Source of the DNA: Rhodoblastus sp963804045
GTDB lineage: Bacteria; Pseudomonadota; Alphaproteobacteria; Rhizobiales; Beijerinckiaceae
Reading direction: 5' to 3'
Assembly: GCA_963804045.1 (NCBI GenBank)
Contig: CAWDOR010000031.1
Span: forward strand, 1-64,000
Length of the DNA: 64,000 nucleotides
Every line of letters begins with the position of its first letter. Position 1 is the stretch's first letter. Of the stretch, positions 16,446 through 25,093 are shown piece by piece. Below the pieces are notes generated by a model. It had not been told where the DNA came from and ran no database searches. It was given only the letters and a program-made list of their open reading frames with translations. The translations under genes were made by a program, and so were the position numbers.

Positions 16446-18089
16446 TCACCCGCCGTAGGTTTCGCGCAGGGCGCGCTTGTTGAGCTTGCCGACGCTGGTC
16501 TTGATCAGGGCGTCGATGAAATCGATGTCCTGGGGAATCCCATATTTCGAGATGATGCCGCGCTCGGCGAAGCCAGCGAGAAAGGCCTTGAGATCCTCGG
16601 CGCTGACGCCGGCGCCTGGCTTCAGCACCACCAGGGCCTTGGGCCGCTCGCCCCATTTGTCGTCCTTGACGCCGATCACCGCGACTTCGCTGACCGCGGG
16701 ATGCTGCGAGATCAGGTCTTCCAGTTCGAGCGAGGAAATCCATTCGCCGCCGGTCTTGATCACGTCCTTCAGCCGGTCGGTGACCTGGACATAGCCGTGG
16801 GCGTCGATATTGGCGATGTCATTGGTGTGCAGATAGCCGCCGGCCCACAAATCCCTGGAGGACTCGGGGTTCTTGAAATAGCCCTGGGTGAGCCAGGGCG
16901 CGCGCACCACGATCTCGCCGGTGGATTTGCCGTCATGGGCGGCGTCCTTCATCTCGTGATCGACGATGCGCAGATCGACCAGAGGAATCGGCAGGCCCGT
17001 CTTGACGCGCAGCGCCACGCCATTGTCCGCCGCGTCTTTCAGCAGGCTCGCCTTGACATGGGCGAGCGTCAGGATCGGGCAGGTCTCCGACATGCCATAT
17101 CCCGTGAACACGTCGATGCCGCGCGCGATCGCCGCTTCGGCGAGGCCGGTGGGCAGGGCCGAGCCGCCGATGATGATTTTCCAGTTGGAGAGATCGTGAT
17201 GGGCGGCCTCGGGATGCGACAGGATCATGTGCAGAATGGTCGGCACGCAATGCGAGAAGGTCACGCCCTCCTTCTCCTTCAGCTTCATCAGCATGTCCGG
17301 CGCGTAGCGGCCGGGATAGACCTGTTTCATGCCGATCATGGTCGCCGCATAGGGAAAGCCCCAGGCGTGGACATGGAACATGGGGGTGATCGGCATATAG
17401 ACGTCGTCGCGATGCAGCGTGCCCTGCGCGGGCGCCAGCGCCAGCGCCGCCGTCTCGGCAAGCGTATGCAGCACCAGCTGGCGGTGGCTGAAATAGACGC
17501 CCTTCGGCAGTCCCGTGGTGCCCGTGGTATAAAAGGTCGTCGCCCGCGCGTTTTCATCGAAATCCGGGAAATCGTAATCCGCCGAGCCCGACAGCAGCAG
17601 GATCTCATATTCGCAATCGAAGGGCACGACGCTCTGCGCGGCATGGGGCTCGTCGCTGATCAGCACATATTTTTCAACCGATTCGATGCGGTCGGCGATG
17701 CCCTCGAGCACCGGCAGAAATTCGGCGTTGACCAGCACGACCTTGGGGCGCGCGTGATTGAGCGTGTAGAGAATCTGCTCGGGATTGAGGCGGATGTTCA
17801 CCGTTTGCAACACCGCGCCCATCATCGGCACGGCGAAGAAACATTCGAGATAGCGATGGCTGTCCCAATCCATCATCGCCACGGTGTCGCCGGGCGCGAC
17901 GCCCATTTTGGCGAGGCCGCTGGCGAGCTGGCCGATGCGTTCGCGCAATTGGCGATAGGTCAGGCGGACCTGGTCGCGATAGACGATTTCCTGATTGGGC
18001 GCGGTCGCCAGCGACGCATGCAGCAATTGCTTGATCAGCAGCGGATAGGAATAGGCTTCAGGCGTCCTGTCGATCGGCGTGACGGGCAT
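16446..18089 (-). CDS. Fatty-acyl-CoA synthase (AlkK-like, medium/long chain)
   Basis: A 547-residue AMP-forming ligase. P-loop TTFYTTGTTGLPKGVYFSHR, substrate region PMFHVHAWGFPYAATMIG, A5 TGYGMSETCPIL, the A8 segment DRLKDVIKTGGEWISSLELE and C-terminal Lys region SVGKLNKRALRETYGG are all present. The HVHAWGFPY pattern is typical of the AlkK-like fatty-acyl-CoA synthases. It is followed by etfBA and so belongs to a fatty-acid degradation unit. A 249-base gap separates it from the divergent AraC regulator gene at 18339, which may control it. Confidence 0.92.
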   Translation of the reverse strand: MPVTPIDRTPEAYSYPLLIKQLLHASLATAPNQEIVYRDQVRLTYRQLRERIGQLASGLAKMGVAPGDTVAMMDWDSHRYLECFFAVPMMGAVLQTVNIRLNPEQILYTLNHARPKVVLVNAEFLPVLEGIADRIESVEKYVLISDEPHAAQSVVPFDCEYEILLLSGSADYDFPDFDENARATTFYTTGTTGLPKGVYFSHRQLVLHTLAETAALALAPAQGTLHRDDVYMPITPMFHVHAWGFPYAATMIGMKQVYPGRYAPDMLMKLKEKEGVTFSHCVPTILHMILSHPEAAHHDLSNWKIIIGGSALPTGLAEAAIARGIDVFTGYGMSETCPILTLAHVKASLLKDAADNGVALRVKTGLPIPLVDLRIVDHEMKDAAHDGKSTGEIVVRAPWLTQGYFKNPESSRDLWAGGYLHTNDIANIDAHGYVQVTDRLKDVIKTGGEWISSLELEDLISQHPAVSEVAVIGVKDDKWGERPKALVVLKPGAGVSAEDLKAFLAGFAERGIISKYGIPQDIDFIDALIKTSVGKLNKRALRETYGG

Positions 18090-18338
18090 TTTCTTGTTTC
18101 CTCTCCCAGAATTTTGTGCGGTGCAAAATATTCGCGTTTCGCCAAAGGACTAAAGGCGCGCAAAAGCGCCACCGGGCCGAAGGCTCAGCTTCAAGGAAAC
18201 GCCGATTTGCAAGCTCCCGCAAGCTGCACGCTTGTTTATTTCTTGGTTCGCCATGCTAGACTGATCTTTCGTCGACGGAAATGGCGATGGACGGCCAATT
18301 TTCTGGCTTCTTCGACAGGGATGGCAAAGGGAGAACGG

Positions 18339-19397
18339 ATGAACAGCCGCACGACGTCGTCGGCCTGGGTCAAGGGCGTCATCGACATGTTCGCCAATGA
18401 AGGCCTGGATGTTGCGGCGTTGATGGCGGCGGCCGATATCGATCCTGTCCAGCTCGCCGATCCCGACGCGCGCGTCGCCACGGAAAAAATGAGCCGGTTG
18501 TGGCGCAGGGCGGCGGAGCTCTCCGGCGACGATTGCATCGGCCTGGCCACCGCTCATCTGCCCAAGCCCGGCAATTTCGACATCGTCGGCTACGCCATGC
18601 TGTCGAGCCCCAATCTGCGCGACGCCCTGAACTGTTTCTCCCGGCACATGCGCCTGGTCAGCGACGCGGCGGAAATTCTGCTGGAGGACTGGGAGGCCAA
18701 TGTCGTCGTCCGTTTCGACCTTTATGGCGGGCGGGAACCGATCCCCCGCCAGAGGATCGAATTCGACCTTCTGACCATTCTCACCTTTTGCCGCTGGGTC
18801 ACGGGTCGCGCCATCACCCCCGTGCGCATGTGCATGGTCTATCCCGAGCCGCACGATCTCCAGCGCTTCACCGAAGCCTTTCAATGTCCGCTCGATTTCG
18901 ACGCCGCGTTCAACGGTCTGATCTTTGAGAGCGAAATTCTCGAAGCGGCCCTGCCCGCCTATAATCCGCAGGTCGCGGAAATGCACGACCAGTTGCTTCG
19001 CCAGCGCCTCGCCGCCTTCGACGGCGCGGGCTTGAGCGTCAAGGTGCGGCGCGAGATCGGCCGCCGCCTCGCGTCCGGCGAGCCGCGCCGCGAAGCGGTC
19101 GCCATCGCGCTGAAAATCAGCGACCGGACCCTGCAAAGGCGATTGCGCGACGAGGGGGCCTCTTTCGAGAAACTGCTGGAGTCCACGCGCTGCGACCTGG
19201 CCCAGCATTATTTGGCCCGGCCTGGACTGACGGTCGCCGAAGTGGCTTATCTGCTCGGCTTCGCCGATCCCGGAACCTTTTTCCGCGCCTGCAAGCGCTG
19301 GTTCGACGCCTCGCCCCGGCAGTTCCGGGCGCAATTGCTGGAGAAGCAAAAAGTCGGCGCGCATGAGGCCGGCGCGCATGAGGTCAGCGGGCGTTGA
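18339..19397 (+). CDS. AraC family transcriptional regulator
   Basis: A 352-residue regulator of the same architecture as the one at 13516-14541: a ligand-binding N-terminal domain of about 240 residues, then a C-terminal helix-turn-helix pair with LKISDRTLQRRLRDEGASFE and TVAEVAYLLGFADPGTFFRACKRW near the end. AAAGGGAGA upstream of the ATG at 18339 supports this start. It is divergent from the fatty-acyl-CoA synthase-etfBA genes, the usual arrangement for an activator of its neighbours. The C-terminus ends with a small duplication, GAHEAGAHE. Its last 14 bases overlap the convergent LuxR-type gene. Confidence 0.9.
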   Translation: MNSRTTSSAWVKGVIDMFANEGLDVAALMAAADIDPVQLADPDARVATEKMSRLWRRAAELSGDDCIGLATAHLPKPGNFDIVGYAMLSSPNLRDALNCFSRHMRLVSDAAEILLEDWEANVVVRFDLYGGREPIPRQRIEFDLLTILTFCRWVTGRAITPVRMCMVYPEPHDLQRFTEAFQCPLDFDAAFNGLIFESEILEAALPAYNPQVAEMHDQLLRQRLAAFDGAGLSVKVRREIGRRLASGEPRREAVAIALKISDRTLQRRLRDEGASFEKLLESTRCDLAQHYLARPGLTVAEVAYLLGFADPGTFFRACKRWFDASPRQFRAQLLEKQKVGAHEAGAHEVSGR

Positions 19398-20070
19398 GCG
19401 GCGCGGGCTCTCGGGACGCGAGCGACGCGGAACCGCGCGGCGTCCCGCCAAATCCCTGAAGAAACCGGCCAATGGCCTCGGTGCGGCGCCGGCAGTCCAG
19501 CTTGATCAGGATCGAGGCGACATGGGCCTTGACCGTGGTTTCCCGGACGCCCAGGCGCCGCGCGATCTCCTTGTTGATCAGGCCGGAGGCCATGAGCGCG
19601 AGCACGTCGATCTGGCGCTCGGTCAGCCGGCCGAAGCCGGGCAGGCCCGGGCGCGGCGGGGCCGCGAAATATTCGCCGCCATTGGCCAGTTTTTGCGTCA
19701 TGACGACGAAGCGCTCGGTCTCGGCGTCGATCGGCGTCCAGCCCTTGACGCCCATGGCGCGCAACAGGCCGAGCGGCGGGCAGGGGCCGGCCGGGCCGAT
19801 CAGGCCGACAGGGGCGTCGTCGCGCGCGAAAATGTGACGGTTCACCGTCCATTCCGCCTGATCGACCAGAATCAGGCTTTCCGCGGGACGCCATGATTTC
19901 TGTTCGGTGAGGCCCGCGAGCGTCTCCGCCTCGAACAGGCGGCAATTCGCCAGCTTCGGCGCGATCGACAGGCTCAGCGCAGTGCGGACCAGCGGCAAGC
20001 CGTGAACCACCGCGACAGCGGTCACGGTGGCCACCCTGATGTCATCGCGGACGACCGTTGCGCAAGCCAT
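19384..20070 (-). CDS. LuxR-type transcriptional regulator with atypical N-terminal domain
   Basis: A 228-residue protein whose C-terminus (about residues 148-205) is a clear LuxR/GerE domain: LTERQIDVLALMASGLINKE, then RRLGVRETTVKAHVASILIK. The N-terminal 130 residues have the length of a receiver domain but lack the early acidic pair, and the D in LILVDQAEW is the only candidate phosphorylation site. It may be a pseudo-receiver or unrelated sensory domain. The first gene downstream on the same strand is outside its unit: it sits just after the MaoC-dehydrogenase-ligase genes in the direction of transcription. Confidence 0.8.
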   Translation of the reverse strand: MACATVVRDDIRVATVTAVAVVHGLPLVRTALSLSIAPKLANCRLFEAETLAGLTEQKSWRPAESLILVDQAEWTVNRHIFARDDAPVGLIGPAGPCPPLGLLRAMGVKGWTPIDAETERFVVMTQKLANGGEYFAAPPRPGLPGFGRLTERQIDVLALMASGLINKEIARRLGVRETTVKAHVASILIKLDCRRRTEAIGRFLQGFGGTPRGSASLASREPAPLNAR

Positions 20071-20099
20071 GGAATTTGACCCCGTCTGCGTCCTGTCGC

Positions 20100-20564
20100 C
20101 TAAACCGGCGCGGCGGCGAGCCGGCGCTTTTCCTCGCGCAGCCGGCTGGAGCCGACCTTGACCAGGGCCTCGCCGACCACGACGTCGCGGCCTCTGACCT
20201 GGCAGACGGTTTCCAGGGTGACATGGCCCTTGGCGCCGACATCCTTGACCGTGACATGGGCATGGACGGTGTCGCCAGGACGCACCGGCGCGACGAAGCG
20301 CATTTTCTGCTCCATATAGACCGAACCCGGCCCCGGCAGATGTCCGGCTATGGCGGCGGAAATCACGCTGGCGGTCAGCATGCCATGGGCGATGCGCCCG
20401 CCAAAGGCCGTCGTCGCCGCGAACTCCTCGTTGATATGCATGGCGTTGGCGTCGCCGGAGACCGCCGAGAACAGGACAATGTCGGCTTCGGTGATGGTCT
20501 TGGCGAAGCTGGCGGTCATACCCGCCTCGAGGTCTTCCATATCGTAGCCGTTGAGCTCATTCAT
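20100..20564 (-). CDS. MaoC family (R)-specific enoyl-CoA hydratase
   Basis: A 154-residue single-hotdog protein. The hydratase-2 motif is intact: FSAVSGDANAMHINEEFA with Asp and His, then FGGRIAHGML. This matches PhaJ-like (R)-enoyl-CoA hydratases and related MaoC dehydratases. It would hydrate 2-enoyl-CoA to the R-3-hydroxy form, possibly linking beta-oxidation to polyhydroxyalkanoate synthesis, but no PHA gene is visible here. GAGGAG precedes the ATG, 10 bases after the stop of the large acyl-CoA dehydrogenase gene. Confidence 0.88.
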   Translation of the reverse strand: MNELNGYDMEDLEAGMTASFAKTITEADIVLFSAVSGDANAMHINEEFAATTAFGGRIAHGMLTASVISAAIAGHLPGPGSVYMEQKMRFVAPVRPGDTVHAHVTVKDVGAKGHVTLETVCQVRGRDVVVGEALVKVGSSRLREEKRRLAAAPV

Positions 20565-20574
20565 GGCGCGCTCC

Positions 20575-22356
20575 TCAGGCGATCAGCAGAGCGGGATCGA
20601 AACCGGCCACGGTTTTCGCGCCGGCGGTCGCCGTGGCGAACAAGGGCTCGACCTGGGGCAGGACATGGGCGGCGTAGAATTCCGCATAAGGCCGCTTGGC
20701 GCGCAAAAAGGCCTGGTCGTCGCCCCCGGCGATTTTTTTCGCGGCGGCGGCGGTCTGGCGCAGCATCAGCCAATAGCCGACGGTGATGCCCGTCAGGTGC
20801 AGCACAGGCACGGCGGAAGCCGCGGTGAGTTCCGGCGCGCTGGCATGGGTGGCGACGATCCAGTCGACCGTGGCGGCGAAATGGGCCAGCGGCGCCGCGA
20901 GCGCGGCGGCCAGATCGGCGATTTCGCCGGTTTTCCATCCCGCGAGGTCGGTCTCGATCAGTTTGACCAGGGCCTTGGCGGCGGCGCCGCCGTCGCGGGC
21001 GATTTTCCGCCCGACCAGATCATTGCCATGGATGGCGGTGGTGCCTTCGTAAATGGTGGTGATGCGCGCGTCGCGATAATGCTGGGCCGCGCCGGTCTCC
21101 TCGATGAAGCCCATGCCGCCATGGATCTGCACGCCGGTCGAGGCGATTTGAATGGCGTTTTCCGTGCACCAGCCCTTGACCACGGGGATCAGCAGATCGA
21201 CCAGGGCCTGGGCGGTCCTGGCCTCGCCGGCGTCGGCGGAGAGATGGGCGACATCCATCTTGCCGGCGGTGAAATAGGCGAGCGCGCGCATGGCCTCGAT
21301 CCGCGCCTTCATCTCCAGCAGCATGCGCTTGACGTCGGGATGATAGGCGATGGGCTTGCCGACCGGCTGGCCGAGCGGCTTGCCCTGAACGCGCTCATGG
21401 GCGTAATTGCGCGCCAGTTGATAGGCGCGTTCGGAAATGGCGACGCCCTCCAGCCCGACATTGAGCCGGGCGTGGTTCATCATGGTGAACATATATTCGA
21501 GGCCGCGATTGAGTTCGCCGACCAGATAGCCGATGGCGCCGCCCTTTTCGCCAAAGGACATGACCGCCGTCGGGCTGCTGTGGATGCCGAGCTTGTGCTC
21601 GATGGAGGCGCAGACCAGATCGTTGCGCGCGCCCAGCGAACCGTCGGGATTCACCAGGAATTTCGGGGCGATGAAGAGCGATATGCCCTTCACGCCCGCA
21701 GGCGCGTCGGGGAGCCGCGCCAGAACCAGATGGACGATGTTTTCGGCGACGTCATTCTCGCCCCAGGTGATGAAAATCTTTGTTCCCGTGATGCGATAGT
21801 GATCGCCCTCGGCAACCGCCCTGGTGCGCACCGCCGCGAGATCGGAGCCGGCCTGCGGCTCGGTCAGGTTCATCGTGCCGGTCCACTGGCCCGAGGCCAT
21901 TTTCGGCAGATAGAGCGCCTTCTGCTCGGCCGAGCCGTGATGATCGATGGCCGAGAGCGCGCCCAGCGTCAGCATCTGGCAGAGCGAGAAGGCCATGTTG
22001 GAGGACTTCCACATTTCCTGCACGGGGGTCGCCACCAGATTGGGCAGACCCTGGCCGTCATAATCGGTCGACACCGGCATGGCGTGCCAGCCGTTTTCGC
22101 AGAAAGCGGCGAAAGCCTCCTTGACGCCGTCGGGCGTGGTGACCACGCCGTCCTTGCAGACGCAACCCTGCTTGTCGCCGGGCTGGTTCAAGGGCGCCAG
22201 CACGTCGCCGGCGAATTTGCCGGCCTCTTCGAGAATGGCTTCGACCAGATCGTCGGAAACTTCCTCCTGGCCGGGCAAGGCGGCGACGCGGTCGAGCTCG
22301 CCGACCTCGCGCATGGCGAACAGCATTTCCCTGATCGGGGCCTGATAGACAGTCAT
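20575..22356 (-). CDS. Acyl-CoA dehydrogenase, long form with C-terminal extension
   Basis: A 593-residue acyl-CoA dehydrogenase of the long group that includes DmdC and several FadE paralogues. It has an N-terminal extension (MTVYQAPIREMLFAMREVGE), FAD-contact GTMNLTEPQAGSDLAAVRTR, the catalytic Glu in TTIYEGTTAIHGNDLVGRK and a C-terminal domain of about 120 residues. The group is about 590-600 residues, as here. GGAG precedes the ATG. Upstream on the same strand is an acyl-CoA ligase and downstream a MaoC hydratase, so the three form a short beta-oxidation set. Substrate not determinable. Confidence 0.9.
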   Translation of the reverse strand: MTVYQAPIREMLFAMREVGELDRVAALPGQEEVSDDLVEAILEEAGKFAGDVLAPLNQPGDKQGCVCKDGVVTTPDGVKEAFAAFCENGWHAMPVSTDYDGQGLPNLVATPVQEMWKSSNMAFSLCQMLTLGALSAIDHHGSAEQKALYLPKMASGQWTGTMNLTEPQAGSDLAAVRTRAVAEGDHYRITGTKIFITWGENDVAENIVHLVLARLPDAPAGVKGISLFIAPKFLVNPDGSLGARNDLVCASIEHKLGIHSSPTAVMSFGEKGGAIGYLVGELNRGLEYMFTMMNHARLNVGLEGVAISERAYQLARNYAHERVQGKPLGQPVGKPIAYHPDVKRMLLEMKARIEAMRALAYFTAGKMDVAHLSADAGEARTAQALVDLLIPVVKGWCTENAIQIASTGVQIHGGMGFIEETGAAQHYRDARITTIYEGTTAIHGNDLVGRKIARDGGAAAKALVKLIETDLAGWKTGEIADLAAALAAPLAHFAATVDWIVATHASAPELTAASAVPVLHLTGITVGYWLMLRQTAAAAKKIAGGDDQAFLRAKRPYAEFYAAHVLPQVEPLFATATAGAKTVAGFDPALLIA

Positions 22357-22389
22357 GAAAAACTCCGATGGATTTTGCGCGTCAGGGGC

Positions 22390-24033
22390 TCAGCCGATGG
22401 CTTCCGCCGACTTGGCCTGTTCGCGCAGAATGAATTTCTGGATCTTGCCGGTCGAGGTTTTGGGCAGCGGGCCGAAGATGAATTTTTTCGGCACTTTGAA
22501 CCGCGCCAGATGGCTGCGGCAGAACTCCAGGAACTCTTCCTGGCTCGGCTCGGCGCCTTCGCGCAATTCCAGAAACGCGCAGGGAACCTCGCCCCATTTC
22601 TCGTCCGGCGTCGCCACAACGGCCGCCGCCAGCACGTCCTTGTGGCGATAGAGCACGTCCTCGACCTCGATCGAGGAAATATTCTCGCCGCCGGAAATGA
22701 TCACGTCCTTGGAGCGGTCCTTGATCTTCACATAGCCGTCCGGCTCGATCACCGCGAGATCGCCGGTGCGGAACCAGCCGCCCGCAAAACTTTCCTGCGT
22801 CGCCCGCGGGTTCTTCAAATAGCCCTTCATGACGATATTGCCGCGAAACACGATCTCGCCCATGGTCTTGCCGTCATGCGGCACCGGCTGGTAGTTCAAC
22901 GTGTCCAGCACGTCGATCCCCTCCTGGAGCGCGTTGACGACGCCCTGGCGGGCGTTGAGCTCGGCGCGCCGGGCCAGCGGCTCGCTCTCCCATTCCGCCT
23001 GCTTGGCGCAGACCGAGGCCGGGCCATAGGTTTCGGTCAGGCCATAGACATGGGTGATGGAAATGCCGATCCTTTCCGCGCCCTCGATGATCGCGGCGGG
23101 CGGCGCCGCGCCGGCGATCAGCCCGGCGACCTCATGGTCTATGCCGGCCTGAAGCTTGGGATCGGCGTTGATCAGCATGCCATAGACGATCGGCGCGCCG
23201 CACATATGGCTGACTTTTTCCGTGCGGATCAGCTCGAAAATGGTTTTGGGATCGACCCGGCGCAGGCAGACATTGACCCCGGCGTTGGCCGCCATGGTCC
23301 AGGGAAAGCACCAGCCGTTGCAATGGAACATCGGCAGGGTCCACAGATAGACCGAATGCGGCTTCATCCCCCAGGAAACAATATTGTTGATGCCGTTCAG
23401 ATAGGCGCCGCGATGGTGATAGACCACGCCCTTGGGATTGCCGGTCGTGCCCGATGTATAGTTCAGGGCGATGGCGTCCCATTCGTCGGCGAGTCTTTCG
23501 GGGAGGAAGTTTTCGTCGCCGCCGGCGAGAAAAGCCTCATATTCGATTTCGCCCAGGAGTTCGCCGCCGGAAAAATATTCGTCGTCGACATCGATCACCA
23601 GCGGCCTGGGCGCGGTCATCATGGGCAGCGCCTTGGCGATGATCTTGGAAAATTCGCGGTCGGTGAGCAAAACCTTGGCTTCGCCATGGTCGAGCATGAA
23701 GGCGATGGCCTCGGCGTCGAGGCGGGTGTTGAGCGTGTTGAGCACGGCGCCGGCCATGGGCACGCCAAAAGCCGCCTCATACATGGCGGGAATATTGGGC
23801 AGCATGGCCGCCACCGTGTCATTCTTGCCAATGCCGCGCTTTTGCAGCGCCGAGGCCAGCCGGCGGCAGCGCCTGGCCGTCTCGCCCCAGGTGAAGCGGC
23901 GCTCGCCATAGACCACCGACGCCTTGTGCGGAAAGACGAAAGCGGCCCGGTTGAGGAAGCTGATCGGCGTCAGCGCGGCGAAATTCGCGTCGTTGCGGTC
24001 AAGACCGACGGTATAGGGACTGGCTTGCGCCAC
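22390..24033 (-). CDS. Acyl-CoA ligase (DmdB/long-chain fatty acid-CoA ligase-like)
   Basis: A 547-residue AMP-forming ligase with LNYTSGTTGNPKGVVYHHRG, PMFHCNGWCFPWTMAANAG, VYGLTETYGPASVC, SKDVIISGGENISSIEVEDV and KTSTGKIQKFILREQ. The HCNGWCFPW pattern is shared by 3-methylmercaptopropionyl-CoA ligases (DmdB) and plant-like acyl-activating enzymes, so the substrate is probably a short or medium acid. The start is GTG at 24033 with AGGAGG nine bases upstream. It opens a unit with the long acyl-CoA dehydrogenase (33-base gap) and MaoC hydratase. Confidence 0.9.
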   Translation of the reverse strand: MAQASPYTVGLDRNDANFAALTPISFLNRAAFVFPHKASVVYGERRFTWGETARRCRRLASALQKRGIGKNDTVAAMLPNIPAMYEAAFGVPMAGAVLNTLNTRLDAEAIAFMLDHGEAKVLLTDREFSKIIAKALPMMTAPRPLVIDVDDEYFSGGELLGEIEYEAFLAGGDENFLPERLADEWDAIALNYTSGTTGNPKGVVYHHRGAYLNGINNIVSWGMKPHSVYLWTLPMFHCNGWCFPWTMAANAGVNVCLRRVDPKTIFELIRTEKVSHMCGAPIVYGMLINADPKLQAGIDHEVAGLIAGAAPPAAIIEGAERIGISITHVYGLTETYGPASVCAKQAEWESEPLARRAELNARQGVVNALQEGIDVLDTLNYQPVPHDGKTMGEIVFRGNIVMKGYLKNPRATQESFAGGWFRTGDLAVIEPDGYVKIKDRSKDVIISGGENISSIEVEDVLYRHKDVLAAAVVATPDEKWGEVPCAFLELREGAEPSQEEFLEFCRSHLARFKVPKKFIFGPLPKTSTGKIQKFILREQAKSAEAIG

Positions 24034-24243
24034 GGTGCTTCCTCCTGAAATTTTTTGACGCCCGCTTTGGCGCGAGCTTTTACGGCCGAAAGGCCAGGCT
24101 GGAATAATAAGCGCAGCCTGTCCTCGCGCAACTGGTTTTGGATTGCCAATTCAATGGCTTTGGCGGCATGGCCGCCAGTAATAAAAACCAAAGTTCAAGA
24201 ACTAAAGTTCAAGATCCTTGCGGATTAAACCCTTGAACGGCGC

Positions 24244-25035
24244 TTACGCCTTTTTCAGCAGATCGAGCAACTGCTTCTGAATGAACTCATTGCCGGCGCA
24301 GACCGACCCTTTGGCCAGCATGTCCGAACCGCCGTCGGCGTCGGTGATATAGCCGCCGGCCTCGCGGATCAGGATCAGCCCGGCGGCCATGTCCCAGCTT
24401 TTCAAGCCGCGCTCCCAGAAGCCGTCGAAACGGCCGGCGGCGACAAAGGCGAGATCGAGCGCGGCGGCGCCGAGGCGGCGCACGCCGCCGGCGCGTGTCA
24501 TCACCGAAGCCAGTTCGGCCTTGAATTTCGGATGGATCGCCGCATTGGCCAGCGGCGGAATGCCCGTGGCGATCAGTCCCTCGGCCATGTCGCGACGCAC
24601 GGCGACGCGGATGCGGCGGTTGTTGTAATAGGCGCCCTGGCCCTTTTCGGCGACGAAAATATCGTCGGTGGCGGGATTATAGACCAGGCCGGCGACGATC
24701 TGGCCGTCGCGCTCCAGGCCGATGGAAATGGCGAAGATCGGCAGGCCGTGGAGGAAATTGGTGGTGCCGTCGAGCGGGTCTATGTGCCAGATGTGGCTCT
24801 TGTCCGAGCCCTCGATCACGCCGCCCTCTTCCAGGATGAAACCATAGCCGGGGCGCGCCTTGGACAGCTCCTCGAACAGGGTCTTTTCCGATTTCCTGTC
24901 GGCGATGGTGACGAAATCGCCGGGCCCCTTGACCGAGACCTGCAAATTCTCGACCTCGCCGAAATCGCGCTTCAGCCCGCGCCCGGCCTTGATGGCGGCG
25001 GCGGTCATTACATTCATCAGGGCTGAGTTGATCAT
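24244..25035 (-). CDS. suhB: Inositol monophosphatase family protein (SuhB-like)
   Basis: A 263-residue Mg-dependent phosphatase. Metal-site motifs ILEEGG, WHIDPLDGTTNFLHGLP and the late SWDMAAGLILIREAGG are all in order, and length matches SuhB. It hydrolyses inositol-1-phosphate or related sugar phosphates, and in many bacteria also acts on ribosome assembly. The usual first motif GEE is replaced by LEE, a conservative change. It is the last gene of a minus-strand group with Sel1 and ThiE-like proteins next to the gap-pgk-fba block. Confidence 0.92.
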   Translation of the reverse strand: MINSALMNVMTAAAIKAGRGLKRDFGEVENLQVSVKGPGDFVTIADRKSEKTLFEELSKARPGYGFILEEGGVIEGSDKSHIWHIDPLDGTTNFLHGLPIFAISIGLERDGQIVAGLVYNPATDDIFVAEKGQGAYYNNRRIRVAVRRDMAEGLIATGIPPLANAAIHPKFKAELASVMTRAGGVRRLGAAALDLAFVAAGRFDGFWERGLKSWDMAAGLILIREAGGYITDADGGSDMLAKGSVCAGNEFIQKQLLDLLKKA

Positions 25036-25093
25036 GGGGAGTCCGGGAGGTGAACGAAAGTTGGGGTTTCTGTGCCAAGCCAGCGCGGCGGCG

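Noticed and set aside
20100..24033. Dimethylsulfoniopropionate demethylation pathway (DmdB, DmdC, DmdD)
   Set aside because: The ligase and long dehydrogenase resemble DmdB and DmdC, but these families are broad, the third enzyme is a MaoC protein rather than the crotonase DmdD, and no demethylase is present.
20551..24048. An open frame of more than 1100 codons on the plus strand
   Set aside because: It lies opposite three clear enzyme genes and its translation is rich in Gly, Arg, His and Asp without domain patterns, as expected for an antisense frame in GC-rich DNA. The same applies to other long frames opposite real genes, for example 16701-18338 and 57000-60045 on plus.
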